Positions 37,399-47,810 of a DNA stretch of 64,000 bases are shown piece by piece (within the stretch, counting starts at the first letter, position 1; each line of letters begins with the position of its first letter). The DNA is taken from NCBI RefSeq assembly GCF_030272615.1, contig NW_026729327.1:33764-97763 (forward strand), written 5' to 3'. Position numbers and translations under genes: made by a program. Source of the DNA: Cryptomeria japonica. Its lineage: Eukaryota > Streptophyta > Pinopsida > Cupressales > Cupressaceae. A model generated the notes under the pieces. It was not told the DNA's origin, ran no database searches, and saw nothing but the letters and a program-made list of their open reading frames with translations.

Positions 37399-39531
37399 CT
37401 AAGAACTCCCGTGCATCTCATCTGCAGTCCTCTTCCCTCCACGTGAAGGTGGCTGAGATGAATCATCTTGTTGCATGTGGTCTTGAGATGCACCATCCTG
37501 TGTCTGTGCAATATCAGTGTCTCCACCCTCCTGTGCAGTATTAGTGACTCCACCCTCTTGTGCAGCATCAGTGTCTGCACCCTCCTGTACATTATTAAAA
37601 GATTTTACATGAGAAGAAGTTACTTGCATAATTCACTTATAAAGTAATTAAATACTAAAAAATTTAAAATAAATTACCATACGACCGTGCTCTACAATGC
37701 CCTCACTGGTACGTGGAGGTCCACTATCATGAACAAGAAAAGTGGTTGTAGCCAAGTCCTACAAAAAAAAACATTGTACATCAATTTTGATAATCCCTAT
37801 AAAAGCCAAGTCCACAGTATAAACAAATTAGAAAATATTTTTGTAATCATCATGCCTCAAATGATAATGTCGATGGTTGCATCTGGCTCAACCCCACAGC
37901 CGTACCAATATTGGTAGTGGTGTGGACCTGAACAACAAATGTAAAGCATGAATCAAAATTGTATATATACATAAATTATAAAGTATATATATATAGACTA
38001 CAAGATTATCACAGAAAAGTATACATGTGATGCAGGCAAAGTAACTGATGGTCGAAGGCGTACATGTGATGCACCATCAAACAATCCAGAAGCCTACAAT
38101 TGCAAAAAATAACGAACATGAATCAAAGTTGTACTTAAATTAGTAAGCATGTAAACACTTCAAATTAATGGATGAAAAACATACTAGTGGTATATGAGGC
38201 TGAGCCTCAGTGGTCCATGGGTCACGTGAAGAACTACCCACCTCAGTGCTACATGAAGCACCCTACAAAATTGAAAAAACATATCATATGTAAATCATTA
38301 CATTAAAAAATTTATTGTTTATTTGAAATTTACATATCAATACAATGTATCTAGATGAAAGTGCATACTGTAAATGGGGCACCAACATCTCTAGGTATTG
38401 AGGTAACATGTTGTCAGTTCCTCAATGATGTGGTATGATCCATCCTCTGTTCAGAAAAAATTGACTCATGTTATGGTTCATATGTGTATATATAAGGAAT
38501 TTAATATTGCACTGTAAATTATACAAATAAATTTGTACCTCTATAGGCTAATCATCGTTTGCCCATAGGAGATCAACATGCGAAGAGATGACATCAACAT
38601 GTGCAACCTCCTCGATATCATCATAACCACCATGGGCATCATCAACATCATCAAAATCACCATCTCCTCTAGGGGTAGCCTCACTCTATGGACCCCTACA
38701 TACATCCCCACAGCTCGTGCAAACATGTGCTAAGCAGGGGGCAGCCCTCACCTCCTGCAACTACTATACCAAATTGCCCGATAGGGCACTCAATGAACCT
38801 AGAGCAGAATCCACTGCTCGATGATGGGCAGGTGCTGGAACAATTGGTGATGGAAGAGGAACCAATGGATCATCGCGCACATGGTTTCTAACCCTATCAC
38901 TCAATTTTGCTCCTAGCCTATCCTGGGGCATGCCTCTCCCAACCCCGTGAAAGGATCTAATATCAAAGTAATTGGGCTTTTTGGCCAATTAAAATTCTGC
39001 CCATAATTTCTTCAAAAAATACATCGGGAACTCATGATTGGAGTGTGGTGGATGGTCAAAGACCATCCACCATCGCTCCCAAAAGTGGGTAGCAATGCCC
39101 GGGTTCCTACACCATCGAATAGAGATCCGTGGCTTCTTTGGATCTATCTCTTCACCCGTCTTAGGGTTCACAAAATATTTTTTCGAATCTTTCTTTGTTA
39201 TTTTGAAGTCATTAACTTGTTTGTATGTGAGGCCATCAGCATAAAATGCATGCAATCCCTCACGCCAACTACAATAGCTATCTAGCTTGCTATCTAATGC
39301 CTACATAGACTGTACAATGTCTTGCATACTATCTACAAGGTGTAACAACTAAGGAGGTGGATGAGGCTCATGCCTAATAGTATGAATATCTCTAATCAAA
39401 GCATCGATATTTGTCCTAATTGTTTGTCTCAATTGATCGAGTGGAGGTGGAGGTGGAGGTGGTACTAGACCTAATAGCTCATCTATCTCAAACTCATCCA
39501 TCATGTGAAAATAATTTGCATATATATACAA
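37399..39531 (-). pseudogene. Convergent multi-exon accessory gene, unknown function
   Basis: Exon model read from splice sites, all in phase 0. The 5' exon spans about 39504-38539. Then come 38446-38369 (26 codons), 38262-38185 (26), 38093-38025 (23), one unresolved exon from 37927, 37758-37678 (27) and the terminal exon 37584-37399 (61 residues plus stop). The 5' exon has an acidic start (MDEFEIDELLGLV), a proline run and a conserved-looking Trp-rich block (FWERWWMVFDHPPHSNHEF, then FLKKLWAEF). It ends Asp-rich. The terminal exon has three EGGxTxxAQ-type repeats and a basic GGKR near its end, possibly nuclear. Seven in-frame stops in the 5' exon are all TAG or TAA, consistent with former Gln codons; one is still CAG in the left copy. 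No known domain recognised. Its position converging on a transposase-like gene suggests the second protein of a two-gene element. Confidence 0.6.
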
Positions 39532-41485
39532 ACATGAAAATTTACAATTACAACTACAATTACAAACATGAAAATTTACAAACTTGAAAATTTACAATTA
39601 CAATTACATTGAACATGAAAATTTACAATTACAAACTATTTAATTTACATTTCACCTTCCAAAAAAACTTATAATTAAATACAATTTAGCAACTTAAATA
39701 TAAAAAAAGGAAACTCACATATAGATCTATAATATTATTAATAGGTGGGTAATAATAAGCATCATTTAAGAAATAATATCCACTTAAATCAAAGTATAAG
39801 AAGAATTCTACAAAATAAAACATCATAATGCCCATGCAACTCAAACAATACTTTTTAACATCTAAAGATGAATTAACTTATAAGTTCCATCAAAATCATA
39901 AAAACAATCATAAGTTATATCTATGAACTTGTCAATACACGTACTACTTTGTTGTGTTCTTTTCTAGAGTCATTGGATGATTTAGTGATCGCAACTAGTA
40001 GTACTACACTAAGTTGAAGCTTGAATAAATGACCATTTTTTGTGATTTCACATTCTAGTCATTTACTTGGACATCTTGGCACTTGAAAATGACCGTCTTA
40101 CATGAGATGAATTTGTTTGATATGTTTTATATGTATTGATTTTATTGATCTTTTAAGGTTTTATTTGAGGAGGTATCATAGGTTTCTCGATTCATCCTTT
40201 TGTGGTAAAATTAGAAAGGGATAACTATGATTCTTTTGTAAAATGGTATCTTGATAAGTTTTAAGGTGGTGTAATCATTTTCCTTTTATGTATGGAGTCA
40301 TACCTAAACTAGAAACACTAGAAATTATATAATCTTGGTGTAACATCATTGACCATGTAGGAGTGATTTGATCTAACTTATCAAGATCATGATTCTATGT
40401 GTATTGCATTGGATATTGATTTCCCCCACACACTTTGGAATAGACTTTAGGAGATCCATAGAGACCCTCATATCTCTCCATTCCTAGAGGATCCTATTGT
40501 AGATTGTTTCATTCCATTTGTACTAGATGAAGATCACATACCCTTCGATGGTGATACTTAAGAGGAAATTTATTATATCTGATTAAATAATTTATTTACT
40601 AAAGATCAAATTTTATTTACATATTAAATAATTTTCAAAATATATTTTAATTATGTACATCAATTATATCAATTAGAATAAACATTTGGTAATGAAATAC
40701 AAGCAATTATCATAAAAAAATTAGAATCAATTCATTCTAAATGTAAAATGATACATACACATATAAATATAAAATCAATTTTTTAATTTAATATATACTT
40801 GGAAAAATAAATTTATATAGACATGTAAATTTTTAAGTAATTTAGTGGGGTTTATATAATGAAACCTATCCAAGAAAATTTGTCATATATTAGAATACAT
40901 AACTCATCTAAATTAGATTATTTGGGATAACTATGATTCTTTTGTAAAATGGTTTCTCTATTGATTATTTGGTTGCAATTATTAATCTAAATATTAGATC
41001 ATTAATAAAAAATAATATATAATATAATTTGTAAATATTTAATTAATATTATTATTAGAAATATATTATTATTATGTATATTATTAATGTTGTTTTATAT
41101 ATAATAAATTAATAATAATTAAAACTATTGAATGCATACTTAAATGATTGAAACTAATTCTTTTCCAAGATTCTAATTACATATAAAAGAAAACTACTGA
41201 GTGACGAGGGTAATTGACAAGCCTATAATTAGGTATTGCGATTTGAATTTACTCAAACATATCAAATCTAACGGGATTGATAGGACAAATTAATCACTTC
41301 AAAATTTGAAAATCCAATTCAATTGAATAGTTTGGTATGCATCTAGCTCGACATATTTTTCCTTTTGTTATTAATAAAAACAATAAAACCATTTTAGTTA
41401 TGGATATTTCCATGTTAACCTTGTCTACAACACTTATAATGCATATCTCACAATTTTTAGTTTGAAAATTAAATGTAATGGCCAA
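39532..41485. other. AT-rich sequence, no gene
   Basis: A short run of ACATGAAAATTTACAA/AATTACAA words (39535-39640) follows the accessory gene start. The rest is AT-rich with only short open frames. The outer end of the two-gene element probably lies in here, but I found no terminal inverted repeat by eye. Confidence 0.5.
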
Positions 41486-42120
41486 TAATACTTACTACAA
41501 CTTATGGGGCATTGGGGTTCTTTCAAGTGTGTTTTATGTAAGGAAATTAGTGAGATTATGATCATCCTTTTGTGCAATGTGAATTTGCAAAAACAATATG
41601 GAATTCATTTTTGCAAAGATGGGGTATTGAATGGACGATGCCACACAATCTCCCTAATATTTTGGACTATTTGAAATTTAATATGTCTAGTCCTATCTTG
41701 TGGTTCATTTAGAATTAAACTCCTATCATCATCATTTGGCCTATCTAGCTAGAAAGGAACATGCGAGTTTTCAAGGATAAGGAAAGAGTAGTTAGTACAA
41801 TATGGGATCTAGTGGAGAGGTCTCTCTAGTCAAACTTGGTAGTGTTCATATTAAGATGATTAGGAAGTAAAGAGGAAGAGATGGCTTGGGTGGATGCTTG
41901 GCTGAATTTTAGGTGGCATGGTGGGCCAACAATAGAGGTTGATTAGGTGACCAATCTAGGTGTGGGGCAGAAGGATAAAGATGGGTTTTTTGATGTGAAG
42001 CAATTATAAAAGGAACATTAATCCATGGTGTCCAACTCAATTGCTTAGGACATGAAAACGTTAAAATTTTTGACACTAAATATAGCCACCAACGAATGCT
42101 TAAGGTGGTTGATAACATAA
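41486..42120 (+). pseudogene. LINE (non-LTR) polyprotein C-terminal relic
   Basis: Translation gives CVLCKE, then after a 1-bp frameshift YDHPFVQCEFAKTIWNSFLQ, a CxxC...HxxxxC arrangement typical of the zinc-binding region after the reverse transcriptase in plant L1-type LINEs. It continues to IIWPI and ERNMRVFKDK, also typical. Several stops are present. No reverse transcriptase domain precedes it, so only the 3' portion survives. Confidence 0.65.
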
Positions 42121-42149
42121 ATGTTTAGGGTTTTAATTAAAGATTATAA

Positions 42150-42176
42150 TTTAGGGTTTAGGGTTTAGGGTTTAGG
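42150..42176 (+). repeat. Interstitial TTTAGGG telomere-type repeat
   Basis: Nearly four consecutive TTTAGGG units, with further single TTTAGGG-like words nearby at 42123 and 42233. This is the plant telomere unit. The array is too short to indicate a chromosome end. Confidence 0.85.
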
Positions 42177-42589
42177 TTTAATCAACCAAGATAGTCAAAT
42201 TTCTCCTAGGACTTGTTTGTTTTTTTCTATTTAGGGTTTAGTGTTTTTTTTTCTGTTCAGGGTTTATTGTCTGTTTTTTATGTCTAATGTTTATTGTTCA
42301 TTTACGTTTTTGTTTTTTGTTTTTTTCCTATGGCTTTTACTATTCATGTTTTTGGTAATATTTGAAAACTAAAAACTATTTTAAACATGAAATCAAATAA
42401 AATAAAAGATGATTTTCGAACTTTAAAACATAAAAATAAAAAAATAACAATACATTAACATTTTTTTATGAAAAACAATAAAAATAAATAAAATAGAATA
42501 TAAAAAATAAAACTAAATACCTGGAAGGAGGTAAAACTGGTCTAGGGGGTCAACTGGGTTGAAAAAAATGGGTACTCGTGCTCCTCAGA
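42177..42589. other. AT-rich spacer, no gene
   Basis: T-rich then A-rich low-complexity sequence. Nothing recognisable. Confidence 0.6.
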
Positions 42590-43640
42590 AATGCCTACCC
42601 ATTTTTCAAACAGTAAAAATGATAGAAAATGGTTTAAAAAAAAAATTAAATACATTTTAAAAATGGATGCCCATTTTTTTCAAATCGAGCGCCCGATTTG
42701 AAATAAATGGGCACCCGTTTAGCTTCGGGCACCCATTGCTAAATGGGTGCCCGTTTCTTTATGGCTTGGGCACCCGAAGCTAAACGGGTGCCCGATTTGT
42801 AAAAATCGGGCACCCGTTTCTAGTGGGTTCATTTCCCAACCCGCAGACTTTCGCGGGATTTGGACCCAACTTTGTGCGTTTACCCATTTCATCCTCTTTT
42901 CAGGACATCACCCTTCATGTTGATGATTTTTTTAAATCTAAATTTGATGAAATGAAAAGGGCTCATTAAGAAAATTGTCAAATTTCTACCGATATAAGAT
43001 TTTCCTTATTTTGAATTTAATAGATAATTATTATTGATTTTCTACATGCACTATGTGTAAATTCCTAATTGATAGGCTAATTGAAAATCATCTATAAATT
43101 TTAAACAATTTCACATTTTTTGAATCTAAAAGATGCCTCACACTTTATGCTTCACAAACTATAGGTTTTAAAAAATGAATTTCATAAATGTTTGAACAAG
43201 TTAGGGTGGCTAGACAATTACTTTTTAATAATTTTAAATATTTATACTTATAAATTCATAACTAATTATTTACTTACTAAAAAAATACAAAAATCCCCCG
43301 TGTCATCTACTTATATTGAAACATTTGTTTATAAAAAATTCTAGTACTTAGATTGGTTGAATAGACATGTTCTTTTTAGTTTCTTTCTTCAAAAAGTTTT
43401 AGTACTACTACATTGAATTTCAAATTTTCACAAAATAAATTTACAGTTTTCCAAAAAATAACTAGTAGCCTGCAAATTACATTTAATTTTCTACAATTTC
43501 TACTCCTACATATTTTCTAAATTATGCTAATAACCTACTGAAATTTTATGTGAATTTTCTTAACTCTATTTTCTGAAATTTTTGTTGCCACTTAGAGGCC
43601 TAGCTTGGCCCATCATGATCCTATGCTAACCCTTATGCTA
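42590..43640 (+). repeat. Leader/LTR repeat family, copy 3 (diverged)
   Basis: It aligns with the reverse complement of 16.05-17.0 kb through AACTAGTAGC, TTTTCTGAAATTT, TTGCCACTTA and ATCATGATCCTA. The GGATATCC-type modules of copies 1 and 2 are replaced at the same relative place by GGGCACCC/GGGTGCCC modules. Its right end overlaps the segment that is duplicated at 47.25 kb. Confidence 0.6.
42690..42819. repeat. Nested GGGTGCCC inverted repeats (hairpin)
   Basis: A perfect 17-bp stem occupies 42782-42798 and 42803-42819 (AAACGGGTGCCCGATTT and its complement) with a 4-base loop. A larger inverted pair, GGGCACCCGTTTAGCTTCGG and its complement, lies at 42710-42730 and 42768-42789. The G+C content is far above that of its surroundings. 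Confidence 0.85.
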
Positions 43641-45491
43641 ATCCATTGTGGGCTACTAGGGAATGTAATAGAACTATGAGCTTGTTAAAATTTTGGACTT
43701 ATTGAGGAATTGATATTAGCAATGACAATGGTTTCTAGAACCATTGACTAGACATAAAATGGCCATTTATCTATTATTTTCCAGAATTAAACTAGGAGTA
43801 CCCATTTACAGACCAAACTCAAAGACTATGTATATTGAAGGATAATTTATTAGAAAATTATAACATAGATGAATCCAACTATTTCTCACCAATTGATCTA
43901 AGGTAGTGCATTTTTATTCTATTAAAATGGTAATTCTTACTAGATTGAGCATTTACCCTTTATAGTAATTCCAATACATGTAAACTAGATCTAAATCTTA
44001 GATTTATTTACAATAATGGCATTGTGACCTTTCAACCAACACAAATTGGAGGGAAAATAGTACTAGACATATTCCTTAAGGTTTTGAACTTTAGCATTAT
44101 ATTTATTAAAACAAGCCTCACCAAGCTCAATAATAGCTAAATATAAATTTGAGGATGCTTAATTTCTCTCTATAAGAGCTTATTTTCATACTTATGTGCA
44201 TAAAAATAAGATTTATAGGTTGCCCCCTAATCAAAAGAAACACAAACTCAATCTTCTAAACAAAACAAATAAATCTTGTAACAATCAATAGAAGAGGATT
44301 ATGACCCAAGAAAACTTGAAGAAATTATAATATATTTCTATTTTTGTAGTGAACATGTCAGTTCTTTTATGCAAGTGTGGAGATTACATCTCCCAAGGTT
44401 TAAAAATGATATTTTTTTAGTTCTTGTGCTTCAAATTCTAATATTTGTATGCAATTAAAAAAATTAAGTAGAGAAAGCTATTGAAGAAGAATTCAAAGAT
44501 AATCCATGGAAATGAACACAAAATTTAATAAATACAATTTTAAGTTTGTTAAACAATGTGAAGGCTCCAAAAAGAGGTGAAACTCTTAAGCTAATTAGAT
44601 TGTCGGTGACTCATTATTTGAATATTCTTAATTAAAAATTTAACTTTTTTTTAATTGCATATATCAATTTTAAATATCTTGCTCATCTAAGCTTCAACAT
44701 GATATCAATACAAGCTCCTTACAACAAAACACACTAGAAATCACCAATTGAAGATCAAGAGGTGCTACTCAGAAATCCACTTTTATCTAGAAACTAACTC
44801 CACATTAGATGCCAACTATGGAAGACCAAGTGTCACAACTTAGAATTCCTCTTTAGATGTCCCTATGGAGAATTGAACTTGAGTCTCAACAATGAAAATT
44901 CAACATTTTAATAAATTAAGTTCAACACCTTGGACTAAATTTCACATTTCAACTTTGCAAAAGATACATATTGGATTCACGGACAAAAAATTCTATCTTA
45001 TAATTTGTCAATATGTTCAAAAAGTAATAAGTGCTTAGAAAACTTCAATTTGTTAGTATTTTCCTGACAATAGTTACAAATAAATTACATATTTGAAAAT
45101 TAGAAACAAAACCCTACTTTTCATACCTGTTTTTATAATATGTTGATAAATATATTGTCTAGAAGTATTTCTAATGCTTACCTCAACTCTAACAAACACT
45201 AATTTTCACAAAAGAAAGATACCGCTATTTTGGCCAAAAAGTGGGTCTATTATCTTGGACTTACCCACCACTTATTTTTTAAAGGAACTCAATATCTTAA
45301 GGGTTTGCAATGTACTATTACATGTCAAATAATGGAAATAGAGAGTTGGATGGATATTTTCATCTTATGCAACCATTACTACGATTGACCAAGCTATGAT
45401 GTAACTTTGTTGATTTAAATTTGATAGAAAAAATAAATTGAATGTAACATACAGATATCGATTATTTATTCAATTTCTATTACATCATGAT

Positions 45492-46016
45492 TCACTTCAA
45501 TATAGAGATTCTATTCTGATCTGCATAAACAAGACAAAAAAAGTATTTTATAGAGATTGCAGCTTCTAAAACACAACAATTCACTACATCACAAATAAGA
45601 AAACTTCTAAACTGTAAAAAATGTAATACATGAAATTTTACCAAAATTACAAAAAAAAACATTAATTTAGAATCTCTCTTTAGAAATTCTAACTGCATTC
45701 TTGATATTACTAGTATCATCTTTATTTGCAAGCTTACATCACTATCCAAGAAACCCTCAATGTAGAATAATTTTAGCACATGTATGTATTTTACTATATT
45801 TTCCACCTTAATCATACATAAATTTTTGACCTTGTCCCTTTGATTTGTTGAAATGACAATCTCATAGGTTGAAGAATCTTTTTCTTCATCATATTTCAAA
45901 CATAACTCTTTGACCATGTTTTTAATTTTTTTTGAGATGTCAATCTCCCTTGCTAGAGAATCCCTCTCTATTATATGCATAGGCGATTGGGGTAATTGCT
46001 TCAAAATTTCTCCCAA
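45492..46016 (-). CDS. Unrecognised ORF, 174 residues, doubtful
   Basis: The N-terminal half is charged, with IIERDSLAREIDISKKIKNM and a KYDEEKDSSTYE stretch. The C-terminal half is hydrophobic and cysteine-containing, like translated non-coding DNA. In the duplicate (56.28-56.48 kb) the matching sequence keeps IIDRDSLAKEIDIS but is frameshifted, so it is not maintained there. It may be an exon remnant of an older gene. No domain recognised. Confidence 0.2.
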   Translation of the reverse strand: MGEILKQLPQSPMHIIERDSLAREIDISKKIKNMVKELCLKYDEEKDSSTYEIVISTNQRDKVKNLCMIKVENIVKYIHVLKLFYIEGFLDSDVSLQIKMILVISRMQLEFLKRDSKLMFFFVILVKFHVLHFLQFRSFLICDVVNCCVLEAAISIKYFFCLVYADQNRISILK

Positions 46017-46271
46017 AAATTCACATGCTAATAAAAAAACAAAAATGAAAAAAAATTATCCATGTCTCCAGAAGATGAACAATGAAACAAAATGAGTAAT
46101 CCTTGATGTCGAAATTTTAGTCCAAGTCTTGTGGCATGCCAAAACACAAGAATTAGTCTCTCAAACTGACACAATACCAAAGACTAGTATGTCTGCCCAA
46201 TTCATCTTCACACTAGTACCAACATTAATTCTTCACACATTTAGTTTTGTTCATACTATTCATGAATTAGC

Positions 46272-46311
46272 ACCATCTGCTGACTGTTTGAGAGAAATTT
46301 TCTATAAATAG
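46272..46311 (+). promoter_or_regulatory. BURP-type core promoter, copy A
   Basis: Contains CATCTGCTGACTGTTTGAGA followed by a TATA box (TATAAATA at 46302-46309), about 52-59 bp before the ATG at 46361. The same block stands before both BURP genes (56644-56682 and, on the minus strand, near 63638-63680), which points to purifying constraint or recent common origin. Confidence 0.7.
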
Positions 46312-46360
46312 GAAATAAATTAGCCAAACATTGCATACAATTGACAAGGCAGTGAAGGCA

Positions 46361-47086
46361 ATGGCAGCTACAAGAAGCACGCCTTACTCTAAAAAGAAGA
46401 AGTTGGTTGCTAAAGACTATGCTCCCAAGACCTTGGACCGGGAAATCAAATTGGACATTCCTCTTAATGTCCTAAAGGAGAAGCGGGGGACTCTGCCTAA
46501 AGATGTGGATAATTGTTTACAAAAGGAAAGTTCTCTAGTGAATCTGCTGATGGAAGTGACTAGAAGCCAAGAGAACTACTGGAAGTGGGTGTGGAAGTTG
46601 ATTGACAACATCAAAGAGGGGATTAAGGAGATAATTGATATCTTCACTGATTCACCTGAGCCTAGCAAAATAGAGAAGGTCATGATCATGACCCAGAACC
46701 TTTCCCGTGATGTCGAGGTTATGAAATGTAAACATGAGCAAAGAATTGAGAAGTTTGAGCAGTCTATGGAAGAGATCAAGAATAACCATAGCAATCTGGT
46801 TGACATAAGCAAGGAGGCCATGAATAATAGTATGGAGGGGCTGGAAAATATCAATGCCATGGTGGCGGAGTATAGATCCAATCCTATTGATAGTGATCCT
46901 GTTGACAGTAACAGAAAGAAAGATTTGGGCGGTGTTGTTGGTGGAAATAAAACTACAGGCCCTAGTTCTAGGACAAGAAGCAGGAGAAGCAATAAGGATA
47001 CCTCCAGGTTCATTATGAAGGAATTGGAGGAAATCAACAAGGATACCATCCAGAAAAACAAGGAGCTAGTGCACTCACTTAATTGA
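46361..47086 (+). CDS. Chimeric ORF: BURP start fused to coiled-coil protein
   Basis: The leader GGCAGTGAAGGCAATGGC and first codons (M-A-A-T-R-S-T) match the start of the intact BURP gene (M-A-T-R-S-T). From the eighth codon on, the sequence is unrelated: PYSKKKKLVAKDYAPKT and onward, 241 residues in total, uninterrupted. The product is highly charged and mostly helical in appearance, with probable coiled coil (about residues 110-165), a Gly/Ser/Arg linker (RTRSRRSNKD) and a second short helix at the end. It lacks the BURP signal peptide because the Leu run is replaced. No known domain. I start it at 46361 from the homology, although an in-frame ATG lies at 46331. The downstream T/G-rich tail suggests a retroposon origin for the 3' part. 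Confidence 0.55.
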   Translation: MAATRSTPYSKKKKLVAKDYAPKTLDREIKLDIPLNVLKEKRGTLPKDVDNCLQKESSLVNLLMEVTRSQENYWKWVWKLIDNIKEGIKEIIDIFTDSPEPSKIEKVMIMTQNLSRDVEVMKCKHEQRIEKFEQSMEEIKNNHSNLVDISKEAMNNSMEGLENINAMVAEYRSNPIDSDPVDSNRKKDLGGVVGGNKTTGPSSRTRSRRSNKDTSRFIMKELEEINKDTIQKNKELVHSLN

Positions 47087-47253
47087 GTGTTTGTCTGTGT
47101 TTTGTTTTGTTGCCCATTATTTCTTTTTGCTTTTGTGTTCGGTCTGAGGTGTTCCCTTGTTTTGATGTTGGTTTTTGTTTGGTTGGCTAATGGCCAAATT
47201 CTCTAAAACTCTTGGTTTCGGGTCCATGTAAAACCCATTTATCTTTATCAAAA
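47087..47253 (+). other. T/G-rich tail of the chimeric ORF
   Basis: Rich in TTTTGTTT words, it passes through TTTCGGGTCCATGTAAAACC and ends TTTATCTTTATCAAAAA before copy B of the duplication starts. This resembles the 3' untranslated end of plant LINE-type retroposons (inference). Confidence 0.4.
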
Positions 47254-47810
47254 ACTAGTAGCCTACAAATTAAATTTAATTTGCTACAATTTCTAATCCT
47301 AAATATTTTCTAAATTATCCTAATAACCTATTCAAATTTTATGTGAATTTTCTTAACTCTATTTTCTGAAATTTTTGTTGCCACTTAGAGGCCTAGTTTG
47401 GCCTATCATGATCCTATGCTAACCCTTATGCTAATTCATTATGGACTACTAGGGAATGTAATAGAACCATGAGCTTGTTGAGAGTTTGGACTTGTTGAGG
47501 AATTGATATTAGCAATGACAATGGTTTCTAGAACCAATGACTAGGCATAAAATGGCCATTTATCCATTTTTTTCCAAAATTAAACTAGGAGTACCCATTT
47601 ACAGACCAAAATCAAATATTATGTATATTGAAGGATAATTTATTAGAAAACTATAACATCGATGAATGCAAATCTTTCTCACCAATTGATCTAAGGTAGT
47701 GCATTGTTATTCTATTATGATGGTAATTTTTACTAGACTGAGCATTGCCCTTTGTAGTAATTCCAATACATCTAAACTAGTTCTAAATCTTAGATTGATT
47801 TACAATAATG
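47254..47810. repeat. Segmental duplication, copy B, part 1
   Basis: Matches 43461-44020 with scattered substitutions and stops at the 5' LTR of the inserted retrotransposon. Final bases TAATG form the left target duplication. Confidence 0.9.

Larger units (their letters stand above)
29037..38555. repeat. Tandem duplication unit, right copy
   Basis: Second copy of the 9.2-kb unit. Homology to the left copy ends at about 38555, after the AATCAT corresponding to 29035-29040. Beyond this the accessory-gene 5' exon continues uniquely, so this copy holds the ancestral right junction and the left copy holds the ancestral left flank. Confidence 0.92.
43461..46385. repeat. Segmental duplication, copy A
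   Basis: Homologous to 47254-47810 plus 54512-56690 in the same orientation, starting at ACTAGTAGCCT. It retains the uninterrupted target site TTACAATAATGGCATTG at about 44010-44026. It ends just after a BURP-type promoter, leader and first codons, where sequence switches to the chimeric ORF. Most of it is AT-rich with no gene. Confidence 0.9.

Noticed and set aside
38541-38726. Met/Leu/Val-rich 61-residue minus-strand ORF
   Set aside because: Out of frame with the accessory exon; the in-frame translation is the Asp/Glu-rich end of that exon.
46576-47061. 161-residue minus-strand ORF opposite the chimeric gene
   Set aside because: Hydrophobic, Leu/Ser-rich antisense of a charged coiled-coil frame; no independent evidence.
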